Shown: one piece after another, positions 43,518 to 52,070 of the stretch
How the letters are laid out: every line of letters starts with the position of its first letter
Numbering within the stretch: the first letter of the stretch is position 1
Source: Streptomyces flaveolus
GTDB taxonomy: Bacteria > Actinomycetota > Actinomycetes > Streptomycetales > Streptomycetaceae
Assembly (NCBI RefSeq): GCF_014648815.1
Contig: NZ_BMRV01000009.1
Location: forward strand, 186,001 to 250,000
DNA length: 64,000 nt
Reading direction: 5' to 3'
The notes under the pieces: model-generated
Seen by the model: the letters and a program-made list of their open reading frames with translations, nothing else
Databases searched by the model: none
What the model was told of the DNA's origin: nothing
Translations under genes and position numbers: made by a program

Positions 43518-44345
43518 ATGAGTCCCTTCACCGGCTCCGCCGCCCGCACCTCCGACTGGCGGCACCTGCGCGTCGATCTCACCGACGGTGTCGCCACCGT
43601 CACGCTGGCCCGCCCCGACAAGCTCAACGCGCTCACCTTCGAGGCCTACGCCGACCTGCGCGACCTGCTCGCCGAGCTGTCCCGGGAGCGGTCCGTACGC
43701 GCCCTGGTGCTGGCCGGCGAGGGACGCGGCTTCTGCTCCGGCGGCGATGTCGACGAGATCATCGGCGCCACCCTGTCCATGGACACCGCCCAGCTCCTGG
43801 ACTTCAACCGGATGACCGGCCAGGTGGTGCGGGCCGTGCGGGAGTGCCCGTTCCCGGTGATCGCCGCGCTGCACGGCGTCGCGGCCGGGGCGGGTGCCGT
43901 CCTCGCCCTCGCGGCCGACTTCCGCGTCGCCGACCCCAGCACCCGCTTCGCCTTCCTCTTCACCCGCGTCGGCCTGTCCGGCGGCGACATGGGCGCCGCC
44001 TACCTGCTGCCCCGGGTCGTCGGCCTCGGCCACGCCACCCGCCTGCTGATGCTCGGCGAACCGGTGCGGGCGCTGGAGGCCGAGCGGATCGGCCTGATCA
44101 GCGAGCTCACCGACGAGGGCCACGCCGACGAGGCCGCCCGGACCCTCGCCCGCCGCCTCGCCGACGGCCCGGCCCTCGCGTACGCGCAGACCAAGGCACT
44201 GCTGACGGCCGAGCTGGACATGCCCCTGGCGGCGGCGGTGGAACTGGACGCCTCCACCCAGGCCCTCCTGATGAACGGCGAGGACTACGCGGAGTTCCAC
44301 GCGGCCTTCACAGAGAAGCGCCCCCCGAAATGGCGGGGGAGGTAG
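43518..44345 (+). CDS. enoyl-CoA hydratase/isomerase family protein
   Basis: 275 aa. Crotonase motifs: RPDKLNALTFEAYADL, GRGFCSGGDVDEI (first oxyanion-hole Gly), and GVAAGAGAVLALAADFRVADPSTRFAFLFTRVGLSGGDMGAAYLLPRVVG. Start 43518 has AGGAGG 8 nt upstream. Three nt separate it from the monooxygenase gene, so they form an operon. Likely hydrates or ring-opens the product of the dearomatising monooxygenase. Confidence 0.92.
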   Translation: MSPFTGSAARTSDWRHLRVDLTDGVATVTLARPDKLNALTFEAYADLRDLLAELSRERSVRALVLAGEGRGFCSGGDVDEIIGATLSMDTAQLLDFNRMTGQVVRAVRECPFPVIAALHGVAAGAGAVLALAADFRVADPSTRFAFLFTRVGLSGGDMGAAYLLPRVVGLGHATRLLMLGEPVRALEAERIGLISELTDEGHADEAARTLARRLADGPALAYAQTKALLTAELDMPLAAAVELDASTQALLMNGEDYAEFHAAFTEKRPPKWRGR

Positions 44346-44348
44346 GGC

Positions 44349-46739
44349 ATGTCTCCAGCTCAGGCGAGCATGCCCACCTCAGGGGCGCGGGGCAGTGTCG
44401 ATCAGCGGCTCCGCCGCGGGGCGCGACCAGCCCCCACGACGCCGCACCTGCCCGACAAGCGCGACCTCCCCGAACGCATCGCAGTCACCGGCGGAGGCCC
44501 CGGCGGCCTCTACACTGCCACCCTCCTCAAACGCCTCGCCCCCGACCGCGAGGTCACCGTCTGGGAACGCAACGCCCCCGACGACACCTTCGGCTTCGGC
44601 GTCGTCCTCTCCGACGAGACCCTCGGCGGGATCGAACACGCCGACCCGGAGGTATACGCGGCCCTCCAGCAGGACTTCGTCCGCTGGGACGACATCGACA
44701 TCGTCCACCGGGGCGCCCGCCAGACCTCCGGAGGACACCGCTTCGCCGCCCTCGGCCGCCGCCGTCTCCTCGAGATCCTGCACGCCCGCTGCCACGCCCT
44801 CGGCGTGGACCTCCGCTTCCGCACCGAGGCCCCGCACCCCGACCGGCTCGCGCGGACCCATGACCTCGTCGTCGCCGCGGACGGGGTGCACAGCACCACC
44901 CGGGACGCCTACGCGGAGGTGTTCCGCCCGCACATCACCGCCCACCGCTGCCGCTACATCTGGCTGGCCGCCGAGTTCGCCTTCGACGCCTTCCGCTTCG
45001 AGATCGCCGAGACCGAGCACGGCGTGATGCAGCTCCACGGCTACCCCTACGCGCCCGACGCGTCCACCGTCATCGTCGAGATGCGCGAGGAGGTGTGGCG
45101 GGCGGCCGGCTTCGACGAGCTGGGCGAGCGCGAATCCGCCGACCGCTGCGCCAAGATCTTCGCCGACGCCCTCGGTGGCCGGCCGCTGAGGTCCAACAAG
45201 TCGGCGTGGACCACCTTCCGCACGGTCGTCAACGAACGCTGGTCGCACGGCAACGTCGTCCTCCTCGGCGACGCCGCCCACACCGCCCACTTCTCCATCG
45301 GCTCCGGCACCAAGCTGGCCGTCGAGGACGCCCTCGCGCTCGCCGCCTGCCTGGACGAGCAGCCCTCGCTCAAGGAGGCCCTGGCCGCCTACGAGGAGGA
45401 GCGGCGCCCCGTCGTCGCCTCCACCCAACGGGCGGCCCGAGCCAGCCTGGAGTGGTTCGAGGACCTCGCCCGGTACGTGGATCAGCCGCCCCGCCGGTTC
45501 GCCTTCAACCTGCTCACCCGCAGCCGCCGCGTCACCCACGACAACCTGCGGCTGCGCGACCCCGGCTTCACCGAGTCCGTGGAGCGCGAGTTCGGCTGCC
45601 CGCCCGGCACGCCCCCGATGTTCACCCCGTTCCGGCTGCGCGGCCTGACCCTGCGCAACCGCGTCGTCGTCTCCCCGATGGACATGTACTCCGCCACCGA
45701 CGGCGTCCCCGGCGACTTCCACCTGGTCCATCTGGGCGCCAGGGCGCTGGGCGGCGCCGGACTGGTGATGACCGAGATGGTGTGCGTCAGCCCGGAGGGC
45801 CGCATCACCCCCGGCTGCGCCGGCCTGTACACGGGACGGCAGGCCGAGGCGTGGCGGCGGATCACCGACTTCGCGCACGACCGGGCGCCCGGCACGGCGA
45901 TCGGCGTCCAGCTCGGGCACAGCGGACGCAAGGGTTCGACCCGGCTGATGTGGGAGGGCATGGACGAGCCGCTCCCCGACGGCAACTGGCCGCTGGTGGC
46001 GGCCTCCCCGCTGCCTTACCGGCCGGACGGCCAGGTTCCGCGCGAGTTGTCCCGGGCGCAGCTGACGGACGTGCGCGAGCAGTTCACGGCCGCGGCCGTC
46101 CGGGCCGCGCGCGCCGGGTTCGACCTGCTCGAACTGCACTGCGCCCACGGCTACCTGCTCTCCGGCTTCCTCTCCCCGCTCACCAACCACCGCACCGACG
46201 CCTACGGCGGCACCCTGGAGAAGCGGCTCCGCTTCCCGCTGGAGGTCTTCGACGCCGTACGCGGCGCCTGGCCCGGGGAACGGCCGATGACCGTGCGGAT
46301 CTCCGCGACCGACTGGGCCGAGGGCGGCACGAGCGCCGAGGAGGCCGTGGAGATCGCCCGCGCCTTCGCCGCGCACGGCGCCGACGCCATCGACGTGTCC
46401 ACGGGACAGGTCGTGGCCGATGAACGGCCGGAGTTCGGGCGGTCGTACCAGACCCCCTTCGCGGACCGCATCCGGCACGAGGCGGGCGTCCCGGTGATCG
46501 CCGTCGGCGCGATCTCCTCCTGGGACGACGTCAACTCGCTGATCCTGGCCGGACGCGCCGACCTGTGCGCTCTCGCCCGCCCCCACCTCTACGACCCGCA
46601 CTGGACGCTGCACGCGGCGGCCGAACAGGGCTACGCGGGTCCCGGCGCCGAATGGCCGGCGCCGTACCGGGCGGGCAGCCGCCGCCCGCAGACCGGACGC
46701 ACCGACGCCCCCAAGCCCCGGCTCGCGCTGCGCGAGTGA
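44349..46739 (+). CDS. fusion of FAD monooxygenase and OYE-type reductase: salicylyl-/2-aminobenzoyl-CoA monooxygenase-reductase
   Basis: 796 aa. N-terminal half: aromatic hydroxylase, RIAVTGGGPGGLYTATLL (FAD), RRRLLEILHARC, and LLGDAAHTAHFSIGSGTKLAVEDALAL. C-terminal half (about 420-770): Old Yellow Enzyme-like, MFTPFRLRGLTLRNRVVVSPMDMYSA, HSGRKGSTRL, HCAHGYLLSGFLSPLTNHRTDAYGG. This fusion is the architecture of salicylyl-CoA 5-hydroxylase and 2-aminobenzoyl-CoA monooxygenase/reductase. It hydroxylates and, for the amino substrate, partly reduces the ring of a CoA thioester. Context with a benzoate-type CoA ligase, enoyl-CoA hydratase, acyl-CoA dehydrogenase and RidA suggests a full catabolic route. 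ATG 44349 is assumed; the true start may be up to ~40 codons later. Confidence 0.92.
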   Translation: MSPAQASMPTSGARGSVDQRLRRGARPAPTTPHLPDKRDLPERIAVTGGGPGGLYTATLLKRLAPDREVTVWERNAPDDTFGFGVVLSDETLGGIEHADPEVYAALQQDFVRWDDIDIVHRGARQTSGGHRFAALGRRRLLEILHARCHALGVDLRFRTEAPHPDRLARTHDLVVAADGVHSTTRDAYAEVFRPHITAHRCRYIWLAAEFAFDAFRFEIAETEHGVMQLHGYPYAPDASTVIVEMREEVWRAAGFDELGERESADRCAKIFADALGGRPLRSNKSAWTTFRTVVNERWSHGNVVLLGDAAHTAHFSIGSGTKLAVEDALALAACLDEQPSLKEALAAYEEERRPVVASTQRAARASLEWFEDLARYVDQPPRRFAFNLLTRSRRVTHDNLRLRDPGFTESVEREFGCPPGTPPMFTPFRLRGLTLRNRVVVSPMDMYSATDGVPGDFHLVHLGARALGGAGLVMTEMVCVSPEGRITPGCAGLYTGRQAEAWRRITDFAHDRAPGTAIGVQLGHSGRKGSTRLMWEGMDEPLPDGNWPLVAASPLPYRPDGQVPRELSRAQLTDVREQFTAAAVRAARAGFDLLELHCAHGYLLSGFLSPLTNHRTDAYGGTLEKRLRFPLEVFDAVRGAWPGERPMTVRISATDWAEGGTSAEEAVEIARAFAAHGADAIDVSTGQVVADERPEFGRSYQTPFADRIRHEAGVPVIAVGAISSWDDVNSLILAGRADLCALARPHLYDPHWTLHAAAEQGYAGPGAEWPAPYRAGSRRPQTGRTDAPKPRLALRE

Positions 46740-46745
46740 CCCGGT

Positions 46746-47630
46746 TCAGGACGTGTAGTCCCAGGCCGCGCACATCGCGCGCAGCGGTGCGGGGATCCGC
46801 TCCGTCTCGGGCAGCGGGCGGCCCGGCTGTACCGTGCCGGTGCGGATGCTGTCGCGCCAGTCGCCGAGGCCCCTGACCAGTTCGGCGTCGCTCTTCTCGC
46901 CGTAGTGCAGCATGGCCGGTTCGTAGTCGAGGCCGAGGAACGCGCACAGGCGGCGCATCTCCCGTTCGGGGGCCGTGGTGATGTCCTCGTAGCGCACGGT
47001 GAAGCCGGCGGCGTCGGCGGTGCGGGCCTCCTCGACGGCCGTCAGGTAGGGCAGCACGTCCCTGACGGCCCTGTCGTAGGGCCGCTTGACGGGGTCGCTC
47101 TCGTGCCAGGAGCGGGCGACCGACTCCGGGTGGCGCAGCAGGAACACGAACCGGGCGTCGGGCCAGCAGTCCTTCAGGCGCTGGTGCATGTAGACGTTGG
47201 CCGGCGTCTTCTCCACGACGAAGTCCTTGCCCGACCGGGCCAGTTCCCGGTGCAGGACGCGGTCCCACAGCAGGTGCTCCAGATCGCCGCGCTCCAGGCC
47301 GAGGGCGCCCATCGCCCGCTGGGAGAACCAGTTGGTGCAGGTCACCTCCATCCGCCCGAGGTGCAGCTCGTGCGGGGCGTGCAGTCGCGGGTGGGCGCCC
47401 AGCATCATGCGCAGCAGGGTCGAGCCGGAGCGGATGGACGAGATGATGAAGACCGGTTGCCGCAACAGCCGCTCGGTCGACAGTTCCTCGCCCGACGGAC
47501 ATCGGTAGGGGGCCGCCCCGCGCTTCGCGGGCTCCGGTGCGGGCTTCGACGCCGTGGGCCGGGGAGCTCTCCGCACCTGGAGGCCGGTGGTGACGGCGAG
47601 GGCCCGGTTCAAGCTACGCGTGAGACTCAT
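46746..47630 (-). CDS. sulfotransferase family protein
   Basis: 294 aa. The PAPS-binding loop is FIISSIRSGSTLLRMML (5'-phosphosulfate loop), and FVFLLRHPESVARSWHES is the 3'-phosphate-binding motif. Short basic N-terminus, no membrane segment. Substrate unknown. Convergent with the monooxygenase gene, 6 nt apart, and downstream of the PaaX gene. Confidence 0.88.
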   Translation of the reverse strand: MSLTRSLNRALAVTTGLQVRRAPRPTASKPAPEPAKRGAAPYRCPSGEELSTERLLRQPVFIISSIRSGSTLLRMMLGAHPRLHAPHELHLGRMEVTCTNWFSQRAMGALGLERGDLEHLLWDRVLHRELARSGKDFVVEKTPANVYMHQRLKDCWPDARFVFLLRHPESVARSWHESDPVKRPYDRAVRDVLPYLTAVEEARTADAAGFTVRYEDITTAPEREMRRLCAFLGLDYEPAMLHYGEKSDAELVRGLGDWRDSIRTGTVQPGRPLPETERIPAPLRAMCAAWDYTS

Positions 47631-47726
47631 GGGTCGGGACGCTAGGCAGGAAACCTGAGAAGAGGGTCGGAGAGGGCTGAGGGTTCCCTTATCGCGGATG
47701 AATGTGCTGTGGATCTCACCGTCGGC

Positions 47727-48557
47727 TCAGGCCGGCTCCTGGGCCGCGAAGTCGGCTCCGGCGTCCCGGAGCCGCTCGTGCAACGCCCGGAACACGGCCG
47801 CCGAGCGGGTGCCGGGCCAGTCGGCGGGCAGCAGCCGGGCCGGCAGGCCCGGATCGGCGTAGGGGAGGTGGCGCCAGGAGTCCAGCGCCAGGAGATAGTC
47901 CCGGTACGCCTCCTCGGGCGGGGTGTCAGGGCGGCGCTCCCAGCTGTGCAGCACGCGCGCGTGGCGGTCGAGGAACGCCTCGTGCGCCGTGGCGATAGCG
48001 TCCAGGTCCCACCACCGCGCCACCGCCTCGGAGGTCGCGGAGAAGCCCAGGTGCTCCCCGCGGAAGAAGTCCACGTAGGCGTCCAGGCCCAGGCGGCCCA
48101 GCGTGTGCCGGGACTCCTCGTAGAGCCGGGCCGGGGCGATCCACACGCCGGGGGCGGCGGTGCCGAAGCCCAGCGCGGCCAGCCGGGAGCGCAGCACATG
48201 CCGCTTCTGCCGCTCCGACTCGGGCACCGAGAACACGGCGAGCACCCAGCCCTCGTCGGCATAGGGCGCGGTGGCGTAGATGCGCCGGTCCCCGTCCTCC
48301 AGCAACTGGCGGGCTCCGTCGGACAGTTCGTACCCGGCCGCGCCGCGCGCCGTCCGGGCGGGCAGCAGCAGCCCCCGCCGCTTCAGCCGGGACACCGACG
48401 AACGGACGGACGGCGCGTCCACCCCCACCGCGGCCAGCAGCCGGATCAGCTCGGCGACGGGTACCGGACCCGGCGCGAAACGGCCGTACGCGCCGTAGAG
48501 CGTGACGATCAGGGACCTCGGGGTGTGCTGCGGGTGCTGGTCGGACACGTTGATCAT
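47727..48557 (-). CDS. PaaX-family transcriptional regulator
   Basis: 276 aa. N-terminal winged-helix PaaX domain: RSLIVTLYGAYGRFAPGPVPVAELIRLLAAVGVDAPSVRSSVSRLKRRGLL. The C-terminal PaaX domain contains ADEGWVLAVFSVPESERQKRHVLRSRLAALGFGTAAPGVWIAP. PaaX repressors respond to aryl-CoA thioesters. It follows the CoA ligase by 15 nt. It is the best candidate for binding the shared TGAC-N4-GTCA dyads. Confidence 0.93.
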   Translation of the reverse strand: MINVSDQHPQHTPRSLIVTLYGAYGRFAPGPVPVAELIRLLAAVGVDAPSVRSSVSRLKRRGLLLPARTARGAAGYELSDGARQLLEDGDRRIYATAPYADEGWVLAVFSVPESERQKRHVLRSRLAALGFGTAAPGVWIAPARLYEESRHTLGRLGLDAYVDFFRGEHLGFSATSEAVARWWDLDAIATAHEAFLDRHARVLHSWERRPDTPPEEAYRDYLLALDSWRHLPYADPGLPARLLPADWPGTRSAAVFRALHERLRDAGADFAAQEPA

Positions 48558-48572
48558 CTTAGGTTGTCGGCA

Positions 48573-50243
48573 TCAGCCCTGGTCGCCCCGGGTGTCGGGG
48601 GAGGTCAGGAGCCTGTATCGCTGGAGTTTGCCGGTCGCCGTGCGCGGCAGCGCGTCCCGGAAGTGGATCTCACGCGGGCACTTGTACGGCGCCAGCTCGG
48701 ACTTGAGGTACGCGCGCAGGGCCTCGGCGTCCCGCTCGGCGCCGTCCTTGAGCACCGCGTGGGCGACCACGACCTGCCCGCGTGCCGCGTCGGGCCGGCC
48801 CACCACCGCCGCCTCCACCACGTCCGGATGCCGCAGCAGCGCGTCCTCCACCTCCGGCCCGGCGATGTTGTACCCGGCGGAGATGATCATGTCGTCGGCG
48901 CGTGCCACGTAACGGAAGTACCCGTCGGGCTCGCGGACGTAGGTGTCCCCGGTGATGTTCCAGCCGTCGCGGACGTACTCCCGCTGCCGCGGGTCGGCGA
49001 GGTACCGGCAGCCGACCGGCCCGCGCACCGCCAGCAGTCCGGGCTCCCCGTCCGGCACGGGCACGCCGTTCCCGTCCTGCACGCGCGCGTGCCACCCCGG
49101 CACCGGGACGCCCGTGGTGCCGGGCCGGGCGGCGTCGTCGGCCGCCGAGACGAAGATGTGCAGCAGCTCGGTGGCGCCGATGCCGTTGATGATGCGCAGG
49201 CCGGTGCGTTCGTGCCAGGCGTGCCAGGTGGCCGCCGGCAGGTTCTCGCCCGCCGAGACGCAGCGCCGCAGGCACGTCACGTCGTACGCGTCCAGCTGGT
49301 CCAGCATCGCCCGGTAGGCCGTCGGCGCGGTGAACAGCACCGAGACCCGGTGTTCGGCGATCGCGGGCAACAACTGCCCCGGGCCCGCCTGTTCGAGCAG
49401 CAGCGCGCTGGCCCCGGCCCGCATCGGGAAGATGACCAGCCCGCCGAGCCCGAAGGTGAACCCGAGCGGCGGGCTGCCCGCGAAGAGGTCGTCCGCGCGT
49501 GGCCGCAGGACGTGCCGGGAGAAGGTGTCGGCGATCGCGAGCACGTCGCGGTGGAAGTGCATGCACCCCTTGGGGCGTCCGGTGGTGCCCGAGGTGAAGG
49601 CGATCAGCGCCACGTCGTCGGCGGCGGTCGCCACCGCCGGGAACGGCGCGGCCGGTGCGGTGCCGGCCTCCGCGCGGGTCAGCAGGTCGTCGGGCGCGTC
49701 CCCGCCGTACGTCGCGATCCGCAGCCCCGAGACCTCCGCCTTCGCGAGGTCGTCGACGGCGCGGACGTCGCACAGGGCGTGCCGCACGCGGGCCATCTCG
49801 CAGATGGTGCTCAGCTCGTGCGGGCGCTGCTGCGCCAGCACGGTGACGGCCACCGCGCCCGCCTTCAGCACCGCCAGCCAGCAGGCGGCCAGCCACGGGG
49901 TGGTGGGGCCGCGCAGCAGCACCCGGTTGCCGGGCACGACCCCCAGGTCGCCGGTGAGCAGGTGCGCGAGCCGGTCGACGCGGGCCCGCAGCTGTCCGTA
50001 GGTCCAGGCGTCGCCGGACGCGGTGCGGAAGACCGGGCGGTCGTCGGGCGGGCCGGTGAGCAGCTCGGCGGCGCAGTTCAGACGGGCCGGGTAGTGCAGC
50101 TCCGGCAGATCGAAGCGCAGCTCGGGCCACTGGTCGGGGGGCGGCAGATGCTCGCGCGTGAAGGTGTCGACGTGGGCCGAGCGGTGCGGTCCGGCGCGGT
50201 GCGGATCCGCGCGGTGGGGATCTGCGGTGTGCGGATCTGCCAT
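48573..50243 (-). CDS. benzoate-type aryl-CoA ligase (AMP-forming)
   Basis: 556 aa. Adenylate-forming motifs: IAFTSGTTGRPKGCMHFHRD, NGIGATELLHIF, DGWNITGDTYVREPDGYF, ISAGYNIAGPEVEDAL and PRTATGKLQRY with the catalytic Lys. Closest to 2-aminobenzoate/benzoate-CoA ligases by the layout and the neighbouring genes. The N-terminus is repetitive (ADPH-x-A units encoded by a 15-nt tandem repeat), so the functional start may be near VDTFTREHLPPPDQWPEL. Divergent from the acyl-CoA dehydrogenase gene and cotranscribed with PaaX. Confidence 0.9.
   Translation of the reverse strand: MADPHTADPHRADPHRAGPHRSAHVDTFTREHLPPPDQWPELRFDLPELHYPARLNCAAELLTGPPDDRPVFRTASGDAWTYGQLRARVDRLAHLLTGDLGVVPGNRVLLRGPTTPWLAACWLAVLKAGAVAVTVLAQQRPHELSTICEMARVRHALCDVRAVDDLAKAEVSGLRIATYGGDAPDDLLTRAEAGTAPAAPFPAVATAADDVALIAFTSGTTGRPKGCMHFHRDVLAIADTFSRHVLRPRADDLFAGSPPLGFTFGLGGLVIFPMRAGASALLLEQAGPGQLLPAIAEHRVSVLFTAPTAYRAMLDQLDAYDVTCLRRCVSAGENLPAATWHAWHERTGLRIINGIGATELLHIFVSAADDAARPGTTGVPVPGWHARVQDGNGVPVPDGEPGLLAVRGPVGCRYLADPRQREYVRDGWNITGDTYVREPDGYFRYVARADDMIISAGYNIAGPEVEDALLRHPDVVEAAVVGRPDAARGQVVVAHAVLKDGAERDAEALRAYLKSELAPYKCPREIHFRDALPRTATGKLQRYRLLTSPDTRGDQG
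50175..50240 (-). repeat. 15-nt tandem repeat at the 5' end of the CoA ligase gene
   Basis: About four units resembling GCGGTGCGGATCCGC (plus strand), encoding repeated (A)DPHR(A) residues. This suggests slippage-generated length variation at the N-terminus. Confidence 0.65.
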
Positions 50244-50296
50244 GGCGGTTCGCCCCCTTTGTCGTGGTGGGCTCGCGCAACGAGCGTATCGTGTTG

Positions 50297-50324
50297 GTGA
50301 CGACAGTCAACGGTGCGCGATAAC
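50297..50324 (+). promoter_or_regulatory. shared dyad operator and promoter of the acyl-CoA dehydrogenase operon
   Basis: GTGACGACAGTCA (50297-50309), 9 nt, then GATAAC (50319-50324). Identical 13-mer and spacing to the site at 43439. It lies in the 127-nt divergent region with the CoA ligase gene, so it could control both directions. Confidence 0.75.
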
Positions 50325-50370
50325 CTCGGGAGTGGCACGGCGGGCAGGGGAGCAGGGGAAGGGACCGGCG

Positions 50371-51648
50371 ATGACCGCATTCTCGCTCGAACCGGAACAA
50401 CTCGCCTGGTGCGAGCGGCTGCGCACCCTGGCCGCGGAACGGCTGCGCCCCTTGGCCGACAAGGGCGACCCGGGTCACGTCAACCGTCCCCTCGTCGCCG
50501 AACTCGGCGCCCTCGGCCTGCTGCCCCGCCTGTTCACCTCCGGCGCGCTCGACCTGTGCCTGATGCGCGAGTCCCTCGCCTACGCCTGCACGGAGGCCGA
50601 GACCGCGCTCGCCCTCCAGGGGCTCGGCGCCCATCCGGTGCACGCCCACGGCACCGAGGCCCAGCGTGCCCGCTGGCTCCCCCGGGTGAGCGACGGCACC
50701 GCGGTGGCCGCCTTCGCCCTCAGCGAGCCCACGGCGGGCTCGGACGCTGCGGCCCTGACGTTGAGGGCGGAGCCGACGAGGGTGCGGGACGCGGCGGACG
50801 GGACGGGGACCGTCGCGGTGCCGGGCGCCTCCGTGCCGGCCGGCGGCGGCCCGCGCAGGGGCGTGCGGCCGGACGGCACCGGCACCGCCGCCGCCCTGGT
50901 CGCGGAGGGCGACGGCCGTTCCGCCTGGCGGCTCACGGGGGAGAAGTGCTGGATCTCCAACGCCCCCGAGGCCGACTTCTACACCGTCTTCGCCCGCACC
51001 ACCCCCGGCGCCGGCGCCCGCGGCGTCACCGCCTTCCTCGTGCCGGCCGACCGTCCCGGCCTCGGCGGCACCCCCCTCGACATGCTCTCGCCGCACCCCA
51101 TCGGCGCCCTGGCCTTCGACGCCGTGCCCGTCACCGCCGACGACGTGCTCGGCGAACCCGACCGCGGCTTCCGCGTCGCCATGGGCACCCTCAACCTGTT
51201 CCGTCCCAGCGTCGGCGCCTTCGCCGTCGGCATGGCCCGCGCGGCCCTGGACGCCACCCTGGCCCACACCGGCGCCCGTGACGCCTTCGGGGGCAAACTC
51301 CGCGACCTCCAGACCGTCTCCCACCAGGTCGCCGAGATGGCCCTGCGCACCGAGGCGGCCCGCCTCATGGTGTACGCGGCGGCGACGGCGTACGACGAGA
51401 ACGCGCCGGACGTGCCGCGGCGTGCCGCGATGGCCAAGCTCCTCGCCACCGAGACCGCCCAGTACGTCGTCGACAAGGCCGTCCAACTGCACGGCGCCCG
51501 CGCCCTGCAACGCGGCCACCTCCTCGAACACCTCTACCGCGAGGTCCGCGCGCCCCGCGTCTACGAGGGCGCGAGCGAGGTGCAGCGCGACATCATCGCC
51601 AAGGAGCTGTACCGCGCACAGGACACGACCCGGGAGGCCGGCGCATGA
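50371..51648 (+). CDS. acyl-CoA dehydrogenase
   Basis: 425 aa. Features: AFALSEPTAGSDAAAL (FAD/substrate motif), WRLTGEKCWISNAPEADFY, the helical C-terminal domain, and RVYEGASEVQRDIIAKEL near the end with the expected Glu region. An unusual low-complexity stretch of about 45 residues (about 133-178; RVRDAADGTGTVAVPGASV and following) interrupts the middle beta domain. ATG start with an AGGGG-rich leader. Overlaps the RidA gene by 4 nt. Confidence 0.9.
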   Translation: MTAFSLEPEQLAWCERLRTLAAERLRPLADKGDPGHVNRPLVAELGALGLLPRLFTSGALDLCLMRESLAYACTEAETALALQGLGAHPVHAHGTEAQRARWLPRVSDGTAVAAFALSEPTAGSDAAALTLRAEPTRVRDAADGTGTVAVPGASVPAGGGPRRGVRPDGTGTAAALVAEGDGRSAWRLTGEKCWISNAPEADFYTVFARTTPGAGARGVTAFLVPADRPGLGGTPLDMLSPHPIGALAFDAVPVTADDVLGEPDRGFRVAMGTLNLFRPSVGAFAVGMARAALDATLAHTGARDAFGGKLRDLQTVSHQVAEMALRTEAARLMVYAAATAYDENAPDVPRRAAMAKLLATETAQYVVDKAVQLHGARALQRGHLLEHLYREVRAPRVYEGASEVQRDIIAKELYRAQDTTREAGA

Positions 51649-52043
51649 CCGCCGAACGCGTGAACCCGCCCGGCCTCTCCCCGGCCACCGGCTTCTCCCA
51701 CGCCGTCGTGGCCACCGGCACCCGCGTCGTCTTCCTGGCCGGCCAGACCGCGCTGGACACCGCCGGGAAGATCACCGGCGACACCCTCCCCGAACAGTTC
51801 GAGAAAGCCCTCACCAACCTCCTCACCGCCCTGCGCGCCGCCGGCGGCACCCCCGCAGACCTCGCCCGCGTCACCGTCTACGCCACCGACGTCGCCGACT
51901 ACCGCCACCACGCCGCCGGCCTCGGCCGCACCTGGCGCCGCCTCGCCGGCCGCGACTACCCGGCGATGGCGGTGGTGGAGGTCGTCCGCCTGTGGGACGA
52001 ACGGGCCCTGGTGGAACTGGACGGATTCGCCGTACTGCCGTAA
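51645..52043 (+). CDS. RidA/YjgF family protein lacking the canonical Arg
   Basis: 132 aa. RidA fold: FSHAVVATGTRVVFLAGQTALDTAGKITGD, QFEKALTNLLTALRAAGGTPADLARVTVYATDVADY, and DYPAMAVVEVVRLWDERALVELDGFA. In canonical RidA the motif P-A/T-R carries the Arg needed for imine hydrolysis; here it reads YPAM, so enamine deaminase activity is doubtful and a divergent Rid subgroup is likely. Linked to an acyl-CoA dehydrogenase, as in 2-aminobenzoyl-CoA-type clusters. Confidence 0.88.
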   Translation: MTAERVNPPGLSPATGFSHAVVATGTRVVFLAGQTALDTAGKITGDTLPEQFEKALTNLLTALRAAGGTPADLARVTVYATDVADYRHHAAGLGRTWRRLAGRDYPAMAVVEVVRLWDERALVELDGFAVLP

Positions 52044-52058
52044 GTCCCGCGCCCGCCC

Positions 52059-52070
52059 TAGAGTTCGGGT
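52059..52070 (+). promoter_or_regulatory. leaderless promoter
   Basis: TAGAGT (52059-52064), then 6 nt, then ATG at 52071; leaderless layout. Confidence 0.5.

Noticed and set aside
44349..46739. Two separate genes joined by a sequencing error
   Set aside because: The FAD and OYE halves are continuous in frame, and this fusion is the known architecture of this enzyme class.
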